A stretch of DNA of 64,000 nt from Plazaster borealis. Its lineage: Eukaryota; Echinodermata; Asteroidea; Forcipulatida; Labidiasteridae. The notes beneath the pieces are model-generated. The model did no database searches, was not told the origin of the DNA, and saw only the letters and a list, made by a program, of their open reading frames with translations. How positions within the stretch are numbered: position 1 is the first letter of the stretch; each line of letters starts with the position of its first letter. The position numbers and the translations under genes were made by a program. Of this stretch, positions 44,724 to 55,924 are shown piece by piece. The stretch spans positions 31,768,234 through 31,832,233 of the forward strand of contig CM037472.1 of the NCBI GenBank assembly GCA_021014325.1, in the 5' to 3' direction.

Positions 44724-47700
44724 TCAAAGATCTTCATCTTCAGAGCTGGAGGACTCCTCCAATGCATCCTGAAATAAAACGAGAAACAAAATGTGTTTAA
44801 CAACTGATTTTAAAATATATCCGTTTTAGTTTGAACTTTCATGCACATAATTTTGACCTAATTGACTGTTACATCTTTGCTGAAGGGACAAGCAGTGTTC
44901 CCAGATACTCAGGGCACCAGGTTAGAAAATGCCAATATCTTTTTAATCACTTCACGTCGGATGAAGGTTTTTCCGCAATTTTTTTATTTTTATATATTTA
45001 GTTTAATCTTCTGTAAATTATCAAGTAATAAACCACAAGGGAAACTGACTGGGGGTAAAATTAAAATAATTTTAGGGTTGAACAAGAAAAATTGACTGGA
45101 GAGGGATTTGAACTTGCGACCTCCGGATTATTGTGCCGGCGCTCTACCAACTGAGCTATCTAGCCCTAATGCTGGCGGTCTCCCTATTTTGTCACTATCT
45201 TTGTTTGCGGTGCCAGTCAGAAACCATTCAACCTGTAACTGCCATACAGCCAGGGATCACACCCAAGTTTATGATACAACCTGGGAAGCGGCAGAAGAGG
45301 GATCACCTTAAGGGGATGTGACTTTTCATTTCAATTATCAAGTAATAAACCACAACAGAAACTGACTGGGTGTTTGAAAATAAACTGTGACAGTCTGTGA
45401 CACTATACATACAAGGTGTGATGCTATTTATACAAGCTGTGACACTACACATGTAAACTGTGACACTATGTGACACTACACATATAAACTGTGACACTAC
45501 ACATATAAACTGTGACACTATGCTTGTAAACTGTGACACTATGTGACACTGTACATGCAAACTGAGACACTTAACATGTAAATTGTGACATTATACATGC
45601 AAACTGTGACATTATATATGTAAACTGTGACACTATACATGTACACTGTGACATTATATATGCAAACTGTGACACTATCTGAAAAGAACTAAAGGTTGTA
45701 TTTCATTTCTTTAGGTAATGAAAAGTGAGGTTTAAACAAAAATGCATGTGGTTGATGCAAGGAATTACCTTTCCAATTTTGAAAGCTTCTTGCGCGATGG
45801 CTTCTGGAACCACCTCATGTTTCCCCTTTGTCATCTCTCCAACCCAGCTTAGCTCCAGCTCAAATGTTTTGTCTTTAATTTCATCGTGAACGATGTGAAT
45901 GCTGCATTGAATGCAAATGAGAAAAATTATTATAATGGGTATTGATAAATGATAATGCAGAAACTTGAAAGCAGTGGCCAGTCCTAAAGCTTGCATTCTT
46001 AAACATTGCTTTGTCCTTTGGATGGGATATTCGGTACTAATAAAACCCCTTCTGTCTTTTGATTGGTTTAGAGCGCATCACATGATGTGTCTCATTTTTA
46101 CTAGAGCGCTGCGCGAACGCAACGTTCTATACACACAGCAGCAAATAATGTGCTATGCCCGTAGCAACCAGTGTGCTATACCCAAAGCAACAGCAGCTTC
46201 TTGGTACCTTGACGTCTAGGCACAATATATGTTTGGAGTTTTATAAAACAAATTTGGACTGCTTTTACTTGGGCTATGGCTAAAACTACGACTCCCTAGG
46301 CGAACCCCAGAGCGTTTGGGAAAATAGACGCACCGAGGATCACCTTAGGAGTCATAGTTTTAAACACAGCATTCAAAACAGTCAATATTTGTATATTGTC
46401 CTCCAGCAAGTTAGAATCCTCTCTTCTGATTGATCAACAACGACCATGGGATGTATGCTTATATCCCACTCTGAAATCCTATTTGCACACTGCGTATTGA
46501 ACGCATTATGCATATTTAAACGCTTACTGCAATGAAAAAGAAAATGAAGTAACAATCATTGTTTGAAGTGAAGTGTTTTTGTCTTTAAAATCAAACGCCG
46601 GAACTCACACAATTTAATGGACAAACAGGTTTGCCACATGAAATTTTTAGAGACAAATATGCATTTGCAATGAATGTTTTGTTCCTTATGTTTAAAGATC
46701 AATGTTTTAAATACCATTCAATTAAATTTTTGAAATATGCTCCACAAGTAGGAGAAAATTGCTATCAAAAGGGGGTTTCCTTCTTGTTGAACCAGCCTGC
46801 ATACTCACATCTTGGCTACTTCTTTGACTGCTTCTCTGCAGGTAATATCTTTCAGGTGTTTGCTTGAAGTCAACAGTTTTTCTATCTCTGTCTTGGCTGC
46901 TTGCTTGGCTTTGCCGATAGCACAACCATGGTAGCCCTAGATCCACACACATTATTTAAAGAACGGTAAATTTTTGAAAAAGGGCATTCATTCTAACAAT
47001 TTGGTTGAAACAGATCCATAATTTCAGTGGTGTCTTACATTATGTTTACTCCCCTTTCCTTGCAAGCCAAGGACAGAGAAATAACACAAATCAAAATTTC
47101 ACAAGGAGCATGAAAGATTTATCATTAAGATTAGCACCAGCTACAACTTTATAAACATCGTAAGATTGCAAATTAAATTTCATCAATTCAGGTTTCTCCT
47201 AAACATTACAACTAAACCAATTTGGCTCAAACCTTACACTCAGTGCACTTACACTAATATACTCTGTGCTTTTTGAGACCTGCATTTAAAAAAATATCAA
47301 AGGCAACTCTGTTGGGATTCGAACCCACAACCCCCAGCATTCAAGATCAGATGTAATCTCCACTAGACCACAAAGCGTGCCAGGTCAGTTTAAAGCATTT
47401 TTGTTTTCATCAGTTAAAACTAAACTGTACTTTTAAAAGGAAGGTATACGTTTGGTAATCACTCTTAAAATGAATGACAATAAAAACTAACTTGGTTAGA
47501 ATTACAGCAGCTTTCGATAGTAAAAGCATTTTGAGAATCAATACACTTCGAAGTAATGTGGTTATGGAAAAGTATATCAGTTTTTATCCCCCAAAATTTG
47601 AATCTGAGAAGAATGTTACTGTCAGATATGTTTCTCAGATTGTGTATTCCAATTACGGATAACTCTTCCTGTGTGGACATAACTGCTCGAGATTTTCGAC

Positions 47701-50700
47701 GGTATTTCAAAAACGTTACAACCTTTTGAAATGAAATTTCCACAGGTTAGTTTTATTGTATAGATCTACATTTATATAGGATTTAGAACAATCAAACGGT
47801 TCCCTTTAAGGGATGGAAAGATTTGACATACCCATGTGACACCTGATGGATCAATCATGTAAAGCTGTGGTGTGTTTACCTGAAAGGATCCCATCATCAC
47901 GCTGTGAAACAAAACAAGATCAACAGAAGGATCTTGATTAATGAGTAGAACACTTCAAGGTATTGTTAAACACGCCAGCAGAATCATAGGTGCAGACATG
48001 GAAAGCCTTCAGAAGTTGTTAGATAGTAGCCTTTTGAAAAAATTTAACTGTATTATGTCTGAAAGAACACATCCTTTACATTCATTGATTGTAATTAAAG
48101 GTATCGTACACGTTTGGTAATGATAATTAATGGCAATAAGAACTTACTTGGTAAAAAAGTACAGCAACTTTGGATAGTACAATGCATTTTGAAAAACTTT
48201 TCATTTAGAAGTACTGCGGTTATGGAAAAATATATCACTTTTTATCCCCCAAAACATTTGAATCTACGCTTCTCAGAGTGTGTATTCCAATGCAGATTAT
48301 TCTTCCTGCGTGGACATAACTACTCCAGATTTTCGGCAATATCTCAAAAACGCTACCACCCTTTGAAATGAAATTTTCAGTTTAGTTTTTGTGGTATATA
48401 TCTACAACTATATAGGTTTGAAACAAACAGTAGGCTCCAATTACCAAACGTGTACGATGCCTTTATTAGATCAGGTAGGATTCAACACTAGGCCTTAAAA
48501 CTAAGAGGTTTAAAAACTCCTTCCTACCCAGTGCAATCCATAGTTTTAACAGCGGTTTTATCAGATTAACCTTTTTTGTACCTATAGGCTCGTCTTGTTT
48601 TTGTGACTCTCTCTTTTTACTTTTGTGTAAATAATTGTCTCATTGTGATGTACTTTTTTGAAGGTTTTACGTAAGTTTTTTTAATGCTGTACACGGGATA
48701 ACAAACTTCATGTGTTTTCACATGATAAATAAATAAATTGAATTGAATCGAACGGAAAAAAGATCAAGAAAAAAAGAGGTCTTATCTTGAAGAGGGGCTC
48801 CAAGGTCAAATGCAGTTTTGTGATCCACTCATTTTCCAATAGAATGAGTAAAAAAAACATTTCAGGTCTCTAACCTCAGGTTAAAACGGTGTAAAATGCC
48901 ACTGTGTTTGATTCCCTTCAAGTGCAATTTTTGTCAAAATCCAAAAACAATTGATATTGTCACATTGCAAATACATGGTCTGTACATTTTTGTACAGAAA
49001 ATTTTCAGTTCATTCCTGAAATTATGATATTCAATCAAAATGGCATTAAATTTTGCCTTTTTCTGGTGCAAAAAATCCCCATTGGAATTTACAGACCCAA
49101 TTGTTTTTGATGTCCGATGATGTCATGTTTCAAGTTTCGCTCTGAAAGAGTAGCAAATAAGCAACATTTTACACTATTTTAATGCGAGGTTAGAGACTTG
49201 AAATTTTTTCCCACTTTCATGACGTCTCTTTCTATTGGAAAATGGGTGCATCACAAAACTCAATTTGACCTCGAAGCCCCTCTTTAATGATCTTTTTAAA
49301 AGTATTCAAGCCTGCTTAAATTTAGGGGTTGAGGCTGTCCGAACATGCATCATGAGCAAGCCAGTAGTGACATCAAAATGCAACAATCTGCGTACGCAAT
49401 AAAAATCCGCACAATTTATTCAAATTTGTAATCATCCCTTAGCGTCAGAATGAACTTACCTACAGCCGAACGGTCTTACTGCACTGTACAATGTGTGAGT
49501 GTGTGCGTACATCGCTACCCTCTCAGCAAGATACTAAAACAAGAAACAACAAATCACAGCCCTTGTCAGTTACAATGTGAATAGCCCATAATGCACATTG
49601 ATCGGCGTGCAAAAGATTCTGGGTGAAACCCGAGTAACACCGGTAACCATCATGGTGCGCTGATTTTGAAGCAATGTTGTACACAACTATAAAACCTGGC
49701 ATAGTTACATGTAAACTACAGCATGGCGTCCATCTTGGCAGCTGGATTTATTATTAACTGTACGGAGTTTGCCAAGATGCATTACGGTATATTTTTAAAA
49801 TGGCGCTTGAGCTACTAGTTTGTGAATCATAAACTTCATATATTGTAAAAGAATTGTACAAAAGAAAGATCACTTTAACTTTTATTTCTCAGCACTCTAG
49901 CTAAATTAACTGATGAAATAACTGCAAGATGGAAACTGGTTTCTCCTTAACAGCCTTGGTTCGTTATTGAAACAAAATTTTGAGTGAATGAACAAAATTT
50001 AATCTGTATATTTACAGGCCTGGAACTTCATCAGTGAGAGGGCAAGGCCATTTTCATTTTGAAAGGGCACTTCCATTGGAAAATCTTAAAGTCTATGTGA
50101 AACTTTTGAAGGGGCACCAAGGCCAAGACCAGGGCCCAATTTCATAGAGCTTATTGTTTAAAAATGCGTTGCTTAGCAAAAATAAGCAGGATACCAGTCA
50201 CAAATTGTACATGTGACATGGTATTTTGGCTGTTAACCTTATTCATGTAAGTATGATTTGTTGTGCTTAGCTACTTTTTGATCTTAAGCAGCTCTATGAA
50301 ATTGGCCCAAGGGCAACAGAGGCCATGGCCTCTGTGTAATTCAAGGCCTGTATTTATTTAAGCATCCAAGTTTGACACAAAAGATTTAGAGTCAAGGAAT
50401 TGGAATGGGTAGAGACTAGGGAGAAGGATGCCTCTTCTTACCTTGAGTGGGATGGGTCCTCCATAAGATGATCTGTAATCCGAACATTCATCTCTGGCCG
50501 TCTCGACAAGCTGTGGAAAAAATTGAAATACAAAAAATGATTCCCAAATTCCAATCCAAACTTTTAGTTCAAGAAATACACAACTTTTTGTATAATAATA
50601 ACGGGTTAAAGAAAGGGGAATTTTCTTACCTGCCTAGCATCAGCAAGAAGCCCAGCCACAGCCTGAAAAATAGTGAGAAGAACGAAGTAAAATAAACAAA

Positions 50701-52673
50701 AAGCAGCAGCTATATTTTGAGGTCATGATAAAACCTTAATGGCCTCCTCTCTCCCAAATTGGTTGTTTATCAATTTTCATGTTTTGTTTTTTTGCATTTT
50801 TCATGGTTAAATATGCTTTTATGTATTATGGTTTGCGGTAACACCATGTGTATTTATATTTACTTTGCTGTGTAGATTTTTGTTCTTTGAGAACTTGTAT
50901 TGCTATTTATTCTACTGCCGCGGAGTGGATTTGGGAATTCAGGAGACTACTTAGTTCTAAAAAGACTGTCATGCTTTATTAACCACTACCTGGGCGGAAG
51001 GTAGGAAATTGCCCGGGACTACTACTTTCGCTTAGTGGATCGAGGTGACTTCTCGTTATTAACTTCACTGTCGTGAAGTGAGTTCTTATAAAAGTTTGCA
51101 TCATGCCATCCTGCAATAACGACACATCAGGCTAATTTTCTTTTTTTAAGATAGCTCAACCATTAAACTCTGCCAAACCATTCAAATCTGGGAAATTGTG
51201 TGGTTTTTTCAGTAAACAGTCAACCAATCAGTAAATTGTATCAAATTGGGGGTGCCCGGAAAGGCGTTAGGCTCTACAACCTTCTTCCGTGTACACACAG
51301 TATTTTTTGTCCCAGTAACATGTCGTAAATATGTAAATATGTACAAAAATATGCTATTTGGTATACATATTTTTATTGTAGTGTTGTTGCTCTAGTTGGT
51401 ATTTTAAAACTGTTTTTATTATGGAGCTGCCCAAATTTGTAATTGCCTTATCAAGGATTAATAAAGTTTTTTTAATTGAATTGAATTAAGCAATAAAATG
51501 GCTCTTAAAATAAATGGCATTTTTGTTAAAGTGTTACATTTGTGTAGCTAGAATTACCCCCAAAGACATGTTTGATCCCATTCCCATGCAGAATTTAACC
51601 TTCCTACAATGACTTATGAATGGCAGTAAATCGATCAAACTTTCACGCTCAGTTTTCTAAAAAACATACTTTTACGCATTAATTGCTTACGCCCTCTTTC
51701 CGGTAACACTTTCATTACATCCTTCTTCCCAGAACAAAGTGGGTACAAGAAAAAGAAATCACTAAATAAAAAATTATAACTGAACAAAACCCAAGACATA
51801 CAAAATATTAATAAAGATAAACAATTATTGACAATATAGGGAGACCACCAACATTAGAGTTAGATATCTCAGTTGGTAGAGTGCCGGCGCGTTAATCCGG
51901 AAGTCGCAGGTTCAAATCCCGCTTTAGTCAAATTTTTCTTTATTCAACCCAAAATTATGATAAAATGTTAAAACTATTCCATCAGCCTACCACTCCTATA
52001 TGCCTGTCTGCATTAAATATTCTCTTATTGGAGCCCGTCTCGTACAGCTTTGATGTGACCAGTTTCTCCACACCAAACACAACGCCATCTTTGCAGCGGA
52101 GGCCAATAGCTGTTCCACTGTTCTCTACCGCTTTGATTGCATATTCAACTTGGAAAACCCTGCCGTCCGGGGAGAACTGCGATGCTGAAAGGTCGTACTG
52201 GGGGTAAAGGAATTTATGAAAATATCATTTATACAGATTTTACAAAGTTCTCTGTGTCAAAGCATACGTTTAAATGAATTTAAATTAATACGTCCATCAT
52301 CTTTCTAACAACGTTGAATATTGAACAGTTGCAGATTATTGCAATACACACTGTGTTTGCAAATCAAAGTAGTTTCTAACCCAATAATTATCAATATCAT
52401 CCCTGTCAATTTTCAAAATTTGGGGGAAAACTTATATTAAAAATCCCTCAAACCATGATTCCTGATTATGATTGAAGAGGGTCCTCCATGCATGATGAAT
52501 TGAATGAATGGAATGAATGAAGTAAAAAGTTAAAACATAAGAATCAGACAGTAATTCATTCATTCAACTAATTCCTTCGAGTAGTTGCACATCCAAATCA
52601 TTTTAACATTCCCAAGTAAATACACAAGTATCACAAAAATCTTTTTACTTACACCAGTGCCTATAGAACTCAT
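44724..52673 (-). CDS. PSMA3: PSMA3, 20S proteasome subunit alpha type-3 (alpha-7), complete, nine exons
   Basis: Minus-strand exons in order: 52653-52673, 51991-52197, 50630-50662, 50442-50510, 49460-49533, 47832-47901, 46809-46936, 45769-45901 and 44724-44768. Every border is GT/AG, and the lengths sum to 780 nt (259 residues; human PSMA3 is 255). The subunit forms part of the outer heptameric rings of the 20S proteasome core and has no catalytic threonine. Visible hallmarks are MSSIGTG, then the alpha-subunit signature [13 protein letters not shown], followed by [76 protein letters not shown] and an acidic tail rich in serine, glutamate and aspartate. The tail is a plausible casein kinase 2 substrate, as in other animals. 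Introns carry a SINE, two TTAA MITEs, a TIR element and a foldback. Confidence 0.96.
45064..45194 (-). mobile_element. tRNA-derived SINE, copy 1 (PSMA3 intron 8)
   Basis: The minus-strand tRNA-like body is at about 45093-45165: TAGCTCAGTTGGTAGAGCG (A box) and AAGTTCAAATCCC (B box). Flanks are shared with 51829-51965: 'agggagaccgccag' before and 'tttttcttgttcaacccta' after. The anticodon loop is altered, so this is not a working tRNA. Confidence 0.8.
45385..45680. repeat. Minisatellite, about 24-bp unit CTGTGACACTA(C/T)ACATGTAAA
   Basis: About a dozen units of AAACTGTGACACTATACATG with small variations, some shortened to 'ctatgtgacacta'. Direct repeats in PSMA3 intron 8, with no conserved spacers. 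Confidence 0.9.
47301..47382 (-). repeat. tRNA-like sequence, Glu/Asp-type head, probable SINE or tRNA pseudogene
   Basis: On the minus strand TGGTCTAGTGGAGATTAC is an A box and GGGTTCGAATCCCAAC a B box with T loop. The acceptor stem pairs only partly and the anticodon stem is poor. PSMA3 intron 6. Confidence 0.5.
47433..47809. mobile_element. TTAA-type MITE, 'GTTACTG' subfamily
   Basis: From TTAAAAGGAAGGTATACG to GTTCCCTTTAA. Blocks 'gtggttatggaaaa', 'gattgtgtattccaatt' and 'aatgaaatttccacaggtta' match 14881-15280. The central stem still reads AATCTGAGAA/TTCTCAGATT but the inner part is mutated. Confidence 0.8.
48095..48466. mobile_element. TTAA-type MITE, 'GCGTTACTGCAG' subfamily with central deletion
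   Basis: It starts TTAAAGGTATCGTACACG and ends CGTGTACGATGCCTTTA. The ends are those of the CTTGCAAG subfamily while the body matches 14881-15280. The central palindrome is reduced to 'gaatctacgcttctcag'. Confidence 0.8.
48590..48752 (+). mobile_element. LINE 3' tail, same family as 3480-3616
   Basis: 'tttaatgctgtacacggg', 'aacttcatgtgttttcacat' and 'gataaataaataaattgaa' match 3480-3616. It ends in two imperfect AATTG units. Confidence 0.7.
48787..49287. mobile_element. Long-TIR element AAGAGGGGCTCCAAGGTCAAA, copy 1
   Basis: The left arm (48790-48845) and right arm (49233-49287) are inverted over about 55 bp: GAGGGGCTCCAAGGTCAAAT against ATTTGACCTCGAAGCCCCTC, then 'cattttccaatagaa' on both sides. 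The right border is TTAA. Non-coding. A second copy is at 54933-55550. Confidence 0.85.
49534..50131. other. PSMA3 intron 4, upstream part
   Basis: Non-coding. 'catggcgtccatcttggcag' (about 49721) and 'gccaagatgc' (about 49771) form an imperfect inverted pair. Nothing else recognised. Confidence 0.4.
50132..50309. mobile_element. GGGCCC foldback element (PSMA3 intron 4)
   Basis: GGGCCCAATTTCATAGAGCT on the left and AGCTCTATGAAATTGGCCCA on the right. Interior 'gcaggataccagtcacaa' and 'gtgcttagctactttttg' match 14043-14235. Confidence 0.88.
50826..50905. repeat. Interspersed motif GGTTTGCGGTAACACCATGTG, copy 1
   Basis: GTTTGCGGTAACACCATGTG followed by 'ttctttgagaactt' recurs at 53697-53770 with matching spacing. 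Element limits unknown. Confidence 0.6.
51400..51487 (+). mobile_element. LINE 3' tail with AATTG repeats
   Basis: 'ccttatcaaggattaataaag' is followed by two AATTGA units. The body resembles CR1-like 3' ends and differs from the tail at 3480-3616. Confidence 0.5.
51829..51965 (+). mobile_element. tRNA-derived SINE, copy 2 (PSMA3 intron 2)
   Basis: The tRNA-like body at about 51858-51930 has TATCTCAGTTGGTAGAGTG (A box) and CAGGTTCAAATCCC (B box). The anticodon arm CCGGCGCGTTAATCCGG would carry GTT (Asn). Flanks 'atagggagaccaccaac' and 'tttttctttattcaaccc' are shared with 45064-45194, so it is a SINE and not an independent tRNA gene. Confidence 0.8.
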
Positions 52674-54932
52674 GTTTTATCAAACAATGTTTGTGTTTGA
52701 TCCGCCAAATAAAAAGACTCCGTCCAAACACTACTCGCACCACAAACATGCAGACTCACGTTTTTGATAGTTCATCAATTGAGGGCGCCCTCTAACGTCG
52801 CGACGCAGAGCCGTATTTTTTTGCGACGGCTTCGGCTTTCGGCTCCAGCTCAGATAGGCCTACCGAAAACGCACGGTTTCAAAATAATTGACGGAGCCAA
52901 AGCTGGAGCCTATAAGCCGATGTTGTAGTTTCGAAAAGGGCCAATTATTCTATTATCTTGTTTGAGCAGCGCAAATTTTGGGTGTTTGCCCATGGTTTGC
53001 CCGCGTTTTGCCATCCCCAAATGTTGAGTATAGTTTGGCACCCAAATATTTAATGATGCAGACCTACATAAAGGAGATCGGTGGATTTTGCACACTCGTA
53101 GAAAAAGATTAGGCCAGGGGCCTATTTCTCAACTGATAAACTGTGTATCAATCTTAATTGCCAAGTCCCTACCTGACTGCGTGGGTTTTCCCTGGAATTA
53201 TCTGGGGTTTTCCTCCCACATCTAACTTAAAACTTCCTTCCTTGTCTTCTCTCCATTTTGGGTTCTTGGCTAGTAGGGCCTATGGGCCTATACAGTGATT
53301 AAGTTCGCTTTGGCTGAGAGTCCTTGGCTTCACAACCAGAATGCAATGAAATGAAGCAAAGTCTGACTGAGTCGCAATGAAGGCTATATATGGTATGCCT
53401 AATCATTGACAACTCCATCTTAGCTCTTGCTAAGGCCTACTGGCCTGGATAATGCCGTGGTTGTAGCTGTGCGTTTTTAAAATGAGTCAATTTCAAGCAC
53501 ACAGTGTCCATTTTAACTTTTGAAATGTCAGCTTTCCCATAGCCGGATAAGTTTTTCTGTGGCCACGTATAGCTTTAGATCCACTGGTTTCGGAGACTTC
53601 CCTAGTTTCTGAGCCGATAGTGCAGCGTCAAGCTATTGGAATCATTTAATTTCTAGCGTGGGCTTTCGTAATTCTATTAACGATTTCAATCATTATATTT
53701 GGTTTGCGGCAACACCATGTGTGTATCTACTTGCCAGGTAGAGTTTGTTCTTAGAGAACTGTCTTGATTTCAATCATACGAGAATTACTTGAGATGATTT
53801 AAGCCTATGGTTTTTTCTCTGTCACGTAATAAAACAGCTACAAAGGCCTATAGTTTTAAAATTCTTCCAAGTTTCTGATATCTTAAACTGCAATGGGATC
53901 ATCACGGTATAATTATCTTGGAGAGACTCCTAAATTGCTCACCTGTGATGAAGCAAGTGAAATAATTTAAGTCTATTGAATCCCATTATTGTGATAATAT
54001 TCTGATATTGCTTTGAACTCTAATAATTAAGGGGTAACTTGTGACTAAAGCAAGTCATTGTACCAGACTCGCCCCTTATAGTGTTCTCTTATAGTCTTCT
54101 TGTGTATTCCGTACATTATTGGACATGTGATTTTACCATAGAGAAAGGTGAACAAGCCGGCACGGCACTTTCAGTATAGGTTGACATTCGCAGACTATGA
54201 AGTCAGCACATCGGCTCAATAACACCGGATTTGGACGTCGCGCTCTGATGAACCTTGTTTAGCGGTAAATTTATCATACCAAAGCAATGTGCATTTGGAA
54301 AGAGTTTTGCAATAACTGTTGAATCATTCAAAAAGATTGAGCTCCTTATCTCATGAAATAAGGCTTGGTCGATAATGACATACACTTAGAAAGAGGGACC
54401 TTTGCAATCCTTCACCCAAAATGTAGTTTTCTACAAAATAGGTCCTACACTGCTACCGGTAACTAATACAAGGCGTCGCCAATCAAGTAGGCCTCAGCGA
54501 GCCAATCCTTACCAGGATCCTCCTCCACTAGACGAAGCTCACTCCCCATCAGGCGTTCTCCTGGTGGTGACAGTCAGGCTTTTTTGATTAGTCGAGTAAA
54601 TCCTAGTTCGTCCCAGGACCACTCAGTCATGTTAACAGATTCATACATTATTGTGTCAAAAAGAACTCTCACCTCAAATTATTGTAAGTTTCTCTCTCAA
54701 AACGGTGAAAATTCAAGTTATATGAATTACCAAAAAGTTGCATATAAATAAAGGGCCTAATTTATTCAAATCAGTCTGTGAACTTTAATAATGGAAGGAA
54801 ACTGGCACGCAATCGGAGTGTCCACCATTTCCTGCTGTTGTTGTTCCATTATGATTGTGTTTGTGAGTGAGAGAGGCAGTGCATTCTCACGAAGCTAGAA
54901 ATCCAGACCATCAGCAACGTAGTGCATAACAA
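52674..54932. other. Upstream flank of PSMA3 and spacer
   Basis: The promoter of PSMA3 should lie just above 52673; 'gagggcgccctctaacgtcgcgac' near 52781 is GC-rich. The motif of 50826-50905 recurs at 53697-53770. An isolated 'catagagaaagg' end is at 54137. No gene recognised. Confidence 0.5.
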
Positions 54933-55550
54933 TTAAAGAGGGGCTCCAAGGTCAAATTAAGTTTGGGATGCTGCATTTCATTTTTCAATAGATAACGCCC
55001 GGTTCATCAGACAGGCGCTCTAGAGGGCGCGCCAAACCAAATTATTGAATAAGTATACATGAACAGTTCGATGCACTGGAAGTCGAAAGATCGACTGTTG
55101 CGGTCGTTCTGAATGACTAAGAAAGAGTCCTTATGAAAGTGGGGGACAAAATACAGGTCTCTATTACATTCAAATGGCGTATTATGTAACTTTATTTGAC
55201 ACTCTCTCAAAAGCGACATTTGAAACATGGCCATTGGATATCAGCAACAAATGGGTCCTCTGTGTTTGCGCCAGTCAAAACGTCAAATTCAAGGCTGCGC
55301 GCGCTTTGCTTGAATATCATCAAAACTCTGGAATGAACTAACAATGTCGCGTACAAAAAATGTACAAATCCATAATTTTATGTTTGAAATGTGACGTCGT
55401 TTGATGTTTTTGTTTGTTGACAAAATTCGCACTGGCTTCCAAATACAACTTCCAAGGAAAGACCTTTCACCCACTTTCTTAAAGACCGTATCTATTGAAA
55501 CAAATGAGGTGCATCGCAAAATTGAACTCGACCTTGGAGCTCCTCTTTAA
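54933..55550. mobile_element. Long-TIR element AAGAGGGGCTCCAAGGTCAAA, copy 2, flanked by TTAA
   Basis: It starts TTAAAGAGGGGCTCCAAGG and ends CCTTGGAGCTCCTCTTTAA. The inner arms contain 'tttttcaatagata' and 'tatctattgaaaca'. It is 618 bp against about 500 bp for copy 1, and the middle shares little with it. Confidence 0.85.
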
Positions 55551-55924
55551 TGTTTGGCAGTTCGATCAACTAATATACATTGCAATTGGTAGCAAGACCT
55601 GAATGGTTCCCTTGCCCCCGGCTGCCCCCGCCTTCTCCCCCAAAATGAATATGGGCTCCAACCCTATCCTGTCTTATCATGGTCACTTGTCATTGGACTT
55701 TGATAAGACCAGGTAAATAGATAGCTATAGCTATCAGGGCCGGCTAACACGGCAAACACTTCAACGAGTGCAGTAGTGTAACAAACGTCCTTGCCTGAAA
55801 CATTATTTGCGTCAAAGGAAAACTAATGAACAGTAGCTTGATAGTTTGTAAATGATATAAATGTTTCTTGCACTTCTTTGAAATGACCAATAAATCAAGA
55901 CCACAAAATTGACGGTGACCATTT

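Noticed and set aside
45385..45680. CRISPR-like array (regular direct repeats)
   Set aside because: The units are contiguous, with no unique spacers, and the surrounding DNA is an animal intron. It is a minisatellite.
51858..51930. Functional tRNA-Asn gene
   Set aside because: Its flanks are shared with a second copy at 45064-45194 and the stems carry mismatches, so it is a tRNA-derived SINE.
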